Of a DNA stretch of 64,000 bases, positions 61,524 to 64,000 are shown piece after piece. Positions within the stretch are counted from its first letter, which is position 1; each line of letters starts with the position of its first letter. The translations under genes were made by a program, and so were the position numbers. This DNA is from Erythrobacter sp. EC-HK427 (GTDB taxonomy: Bacteria; Pseudomonadota; Alphaproteobacteria; Sphingomonadales; Sphingomonadaceae), in assembly GCF_902498745.1 (NCBI RefSeq), contig NZ_LR701479.1:2993060-3057059 (forward strand), read 5' to 3'. Below the pieces are notes generated by a model, which ran no database searches, had not been told where the DNA came from, and saw nothing but the letters and a program-made list of their open reading frames with translations.

Positions 61524-62459
61524 TTAGCTTTCGCCACAAGGCGCGGTTTTGGCAATTCTTGCAAGAAAATCATCGATCTCTTGAAATGTCATCAGACGCG
61601 CGGCGTCGCTCTCACGCAGCAATTCATGCCCGCCGGAGGGAATTTCTGACAATCTTGTGGCCATCATGTGTCCAACTATGCGCCGAACAGCGCGGTTGTC
61701 CACCACCCGGTCGCGCGCGCCGGTGAGCGCGAGGCAAGGCACGGCGAGCGGGCTGCGGCGCAGATTTTGCTCCACCAGCCGCATCGACCGGGCGGCGGCT
61801 GCAAGCCACAACCAAGTCGGCCCGCCACGGGCAATTTCGGGCGTCTGCGCCTTCCACCACAGCTTGTCGGCATGGCGATCGGGGCAGGCGGTGAGATGGC
61901 CGGGATTGCTGCGCGGCGCGCCGTCCCAGATCGGCCGATGGGCGAGCGGCGGCAAGCGCCCGATCCCCGCCAGCGCGTTCACACTGCGCGCGCCCAGCCG
62001 CCCGGCCCTGATCCCCAGCATGGGAGACAGCAACACAGCTCCCGCCGGAGCAACGCGCCGCTCGGCCAAGGCGCGCAGCAGGATATGCCCGCCCATCGAA
62101 TGGCCCACCAGAACCCGCGCGCCCGTAGGCGGCGGCAGGCTGACGCAAAATCCGGCCAGATCATCCACCAGCTGCGCGAAATCGGCGACATGGCAATATT
62201 TGCCCGGATGGGTGGTGCCCGAACCGCCCTGCCCGCGCCAGTCGAAGCCGCGCACGTGCCAGCCCTGGCTGCTCCAATGCGCGATAGCCTCCAGATACTT
62301 CTCAAAGAAATCCCCGCGACCACCGAGAAAAACGATCTCGCCGCGCTCCAAACCTTCCGCCGGCATGGCAAAAGCGCGGTGTGGCCAGCCGTCTGCCGCG
62401 AGCCAGCGCGTGATCTGCATGGCCTCAGGATGAAAACGGCGGGGGCTCGGCTGGGTCAT
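61524..62459 (-). CDS. Alpha/beta hydrolase, lysophospholipase / monoacylglycerol lipase-like
   Basis: 311 residues. The fold is seen in EIVFLGGRGDFFEKYLEAIAHWSSQGWHVRGFDWRGQGGSG and the nucleophile elbow LVGHSMGGHILLRAL (Ser in G-H-S-M-G), with an Asp in LTGARDRVVDN and a His in IPSGGHELLRESD forming the triad. This is the pattern of lysophospholipase L2 and monoacylglycerol lipases. No signal peptide is visible, so it should be cytoplasmic or membrane-associated. It lies on the same strand as the lipid genes but 89 bases upstream of pmtA in orientation terms, possibly in a separate unit. Confidence 0.85.
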   Translation of the reverse strand: MTQPSPRRFHPEAMQITRWLAADGWPHRAFAMPAEGLERGEIVFLGGRGDFFEKYLEAIAHWSSQGWHVRGFDWRGQGGSGTTHPGKYCHVADFAQLVDDLAGFCVSLPPPTGARVLVGHSMGGHILLRALAERRVAPAGAVLLSPMLGIRAGRLGARSVNALAGIGRLPPLAHRPIWDGAPRSNPGHLTACPDRHADKLWWKAQTPEIARGGPTWLWLAAAARSMRLVEQNLRRSPLAVPCLALTGARDRVVDNRAVRRIVGHMMATRLSEIPSGGHELLRESDAARLMTFQEIDDFLARIAKTAPCGES

Positions 62460-62523
62460 GCAGGTCCCGATAGCCGTGCCCCCGCCGTCGGGGAAGGTGC
62501 AGTCTGCTCAGGGGAGAGCAGCT

Positions 62524-63915
62524 TCAGAAGCTGAAGCGTGTGGAGACCTGCACCTTTTGGAGATTGCCCGAGCGCCCGTCCTCCAGCGCGCGTTCGGCAT
62601 ACATATATTCCAGCCCCACATCGAAGCGGTTGAACGGCGACCAGACGATATTGGCCAGCGCGTTCCAGCTCTCGTCGGTCGTCTGGTTGCCGGTCAGCAG
62701 CACCGGATTGTCGGCGCGGAAGTAGGACGCTGCGACTGTGGAGCGGATTTGCGGCGTCCAGAAATGGCGGAACGCGGCAAAGCCCGAATAGGTGAAAATC
62801 GGATCGAGCTCTCCGCCGAGGTCAAGCGCAGCGTCGTTGACGATATTCACCCCGATATAGCGCCCGATGCCATCGCCCGCGGTCGCCATGAAACGCAGGT
62901 CATCGCGTTCGCCGATGTTCAACCGGCCAGCAAGGCTCAGACCGTAACCGATCGCCGAATCCGCGCCAGTGCCGAAATCATCGTCGGCAATGTTCAGGCT
63001 GCGGAATATGCCCGCTGCCGAGACCGAACCCCAGTCACCACCGAAGTTGTAGCGGGCCACCAGATCGGGGATGGTGTCATCGCCCGGCAGCGCACGGCCT
63101 CCCGTGCGCGTTGTCACGGTCGTTTCGGGCTGTTCGGCAGCAATCTGGAACCCGCCCGACGAATAGCGGATCATGGGCTGGCGATCGAACACCGTGCCGG
63201 GCGTGGTGCCAATGAAATCCATCGATTCGGGCAGCGCGCCGACATTCTGGAAGGTCGACCAGGTCTGTCCGAACAACCAGTCGCCATAGCTGATATAGGC
63301 CTGGCGGATACGCGGCGTGTAGCTGTTTGAGACCCGCTCGTCGCCGCCCGCGGTCACCATGAAATCGACTTCCACCAGCGTGTTGACTGGCGTTCCGGTG
63401 CCCACGTCGCTGGCAGTTTGCAGGATCACCCGCGTTTGCCGCGCGGAGAAATCCGTATCCCATCCCGATGCCTGCCCGCCCACGGGAATAGTGCCGGGAA
63501 GCAGGAAATCGCGGGTAATGTCGCCATCGGCATATTGCCCGCCGCTGGTGCGCATCGTCAGCGCATCCAGCTTCACATAGCCGCCGATGGTGAAGCGGGT
63601 ATTGCCGATAGTGAAGCCATCCGCCTCCTGCGCTTCGACGACGGTGCCGACCTGCGCCGACAGTTCGGCCTGCTCGTTCCGCATCGCTGTGGCCTCGGCC
63701 ATCACCATTTCGGCGGTAGCGGCGATTTCGGCCTGCTGCTCTTCATTCATGGCATCTTGCGCATCCAGCCGCCCGAGCAGCTGCGCCATCATCCCTTCGA
63801 TCCGGTCGAGCCGTTGCTCGACGCTCAATTCCTGCGCCGCCGCCGCGGTCGGCACCAGCGCGCTCGACGCCAGCAGCCCCAATGCGACCGTGCGCAATGA
63901 CAGTTTTGCCAACAT
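62524..63915 (-). CDS. DcaP-like trimeric porin
   Basis: 463 residues. A signal peptide ends near AAAAQ, then a coiled-coil (about residues 28-95, EQRLDRIEGMMAQLLGRLDAQDA) leads into a beta-barrel beginning FTIGNTRFTIGGYVKLDAL and ending in the outer-membrane signature VQVSTRFSF with a terminal Phe. DcaP-type porins carry a periplasmic coiled-coil trimer and take up dicarboxylates or aromatic acids. The substrate here is unknown. The ATG at 63915 has GGGAGG upstream. The promoter region continues to the end of the window. Confidence 0.88.
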   Translation of the reverse strand: MLAKLSLRTVALGLLASSALVPTAAAAQELSVEQRLDRIEGMMAQLLGRLDAQDAMNEEQQAEIAATAEMVMAEATAMRNEQAELSAQVGTVVEAQEADGFTIGNTRFTIGGYVKLDALTMRTSGGQYADGDITRDFLLPGTIPVGGQASGWDTDFSARQTRVILQTASDVGTGTPVNTLVEVDFMVTAGGDERVSNSYTPRIRQAYISYGDWLFGQTWSTFQNVGALPESMDFIGTTPGTVFDRQPMIRYSSGGFQIAAEQPETTVTTRTGGRALPGDDTIPDLVARYNFGGDWGSVSAAGIFRSLNIADDDFGTGADSAIGYGLSLAGRLNIGERDDLRFMATAGDGIGRYIGVNIVNDAALDLGGELDPIFTYSGFAAFRHFWTPQIRSTVAASYFRADNPVLLTGNQTTDESWNALANIVWSPFNRFDVGLEYMYAERALEDGRSGNLQKVQVSTRFSF

Positions 63916-64000
63916 TTATCCCTCCCAAGGTGTTTTTTGTGTCCTCAGGAATGGCGCGCGCATCGGCCTTCGCGCAATTAGCCCATCGTCTTACGACCTT

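Noticed and set aside
1..64000. CRISPR array, prophage, transposase genes or tRNA genes
   Set aside because: I found no regularly spaced repeats, no integrase or transposase reading frame and no cloverleaf-like tRNA. Only the tmRNA was seen as an RNA gene. A tRNA scan was not possible here, so a missed tRNA cannot be excluded.

Overview
The window is GC-rich, densely packed bacterial DNA with short intergenic gaps and many 4-base stop/start overlaps. Its content points to an alphaproteobacterium of the Sphingomonadales, most likely the Erythrobacteraceae. The evidence is a LOV-HTH protein very like EL222 of Erythrobacter litoralis, a circularly permuted two-piece tmRNA, a Caulobacter/sphingomonad-type TonB receptor with flavin-dependent halogenases in a maltodextrin locus, and a PE-to-PC lipid methylation gene. 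Taxonomy is inferred from remembered family features, not from a search.

Layout. 1-9.4 kb: conserved housekeeping block, with the 5' tip of a probable ndk, two paralogous lipoproteins, holC, a tiny DUF2256 gene and pepA on the minus strand, diverging from lptD-surA-pdxA-rsmA on the plus strand, then a PilZ protein. 9.5-13 kb: arginine catabolism (M20 peptidase, astA, astB). 13-14.7 kb: two small membrane proteins, the tmRNA gene and mscL. 14.7-18.9 kb: lemA, three consecutive TPM-domain genes, a NUDIX hydrolase and a P-loop glycerate-kinase-like gene. 19-26.3 kb (minus): the LOV-HTH photoreceptor, then an operon of PD40/amidohydrolase, nucleotidyltransferase, lasso-type B2 transglutaminase and ABC exporter. 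26.5-27.4 kb: an AT-richer SUMF1-fold lipoprotein. 27.6-33.8 kb: six tightly overlapping plus-strand genes (KAS III-like, SDR, MBL hydrolase, PaaK-like adenylating enzyme, ATP-grasp, Rieske oxygenase) that look like an uncharacterised biosynthetic pathway. 33.9-50.8 kb: an alpha-glucan utilisation locus. On the minus strand are a TonB receptor and a six-gene coupled operon (halogenase, two GH13 enzymes, GH97, esterase, second halogenase). On the plus strand are a LacI regulator, a sugar MFS transporter and another GH13. 50.8-57.4 kb: a TetR-controlled RND tripartite efflux operon. 57.5-61.4 kb: lipid genes (psd, a class III aminotransferase, a His-rich membrane protein, a pmtA-like methyltransferase). 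61.5-64 kb: a lysophospholipase-like hydrolase and a DcaP-like porin.

How parts work together. In the alpha-glucan locus, oligosaccharide would enter through the TonB receptor, be cleaved in the periplasm by the exported GH13 and GH97 enzymes, pass the inner membrane by the MFS carrier and be finished by the unexported oligo-1,6-glucosidase type enzyme. The LacI protein probably controls both arms, because near-identical CGTATwCGTATGC sites lie in front of each. The most promising undescribed systems are the six-gene KAS III operon and the exporter cassette that has lasso-peptide B2 and transporter parts but no visible precursor or cyclase.
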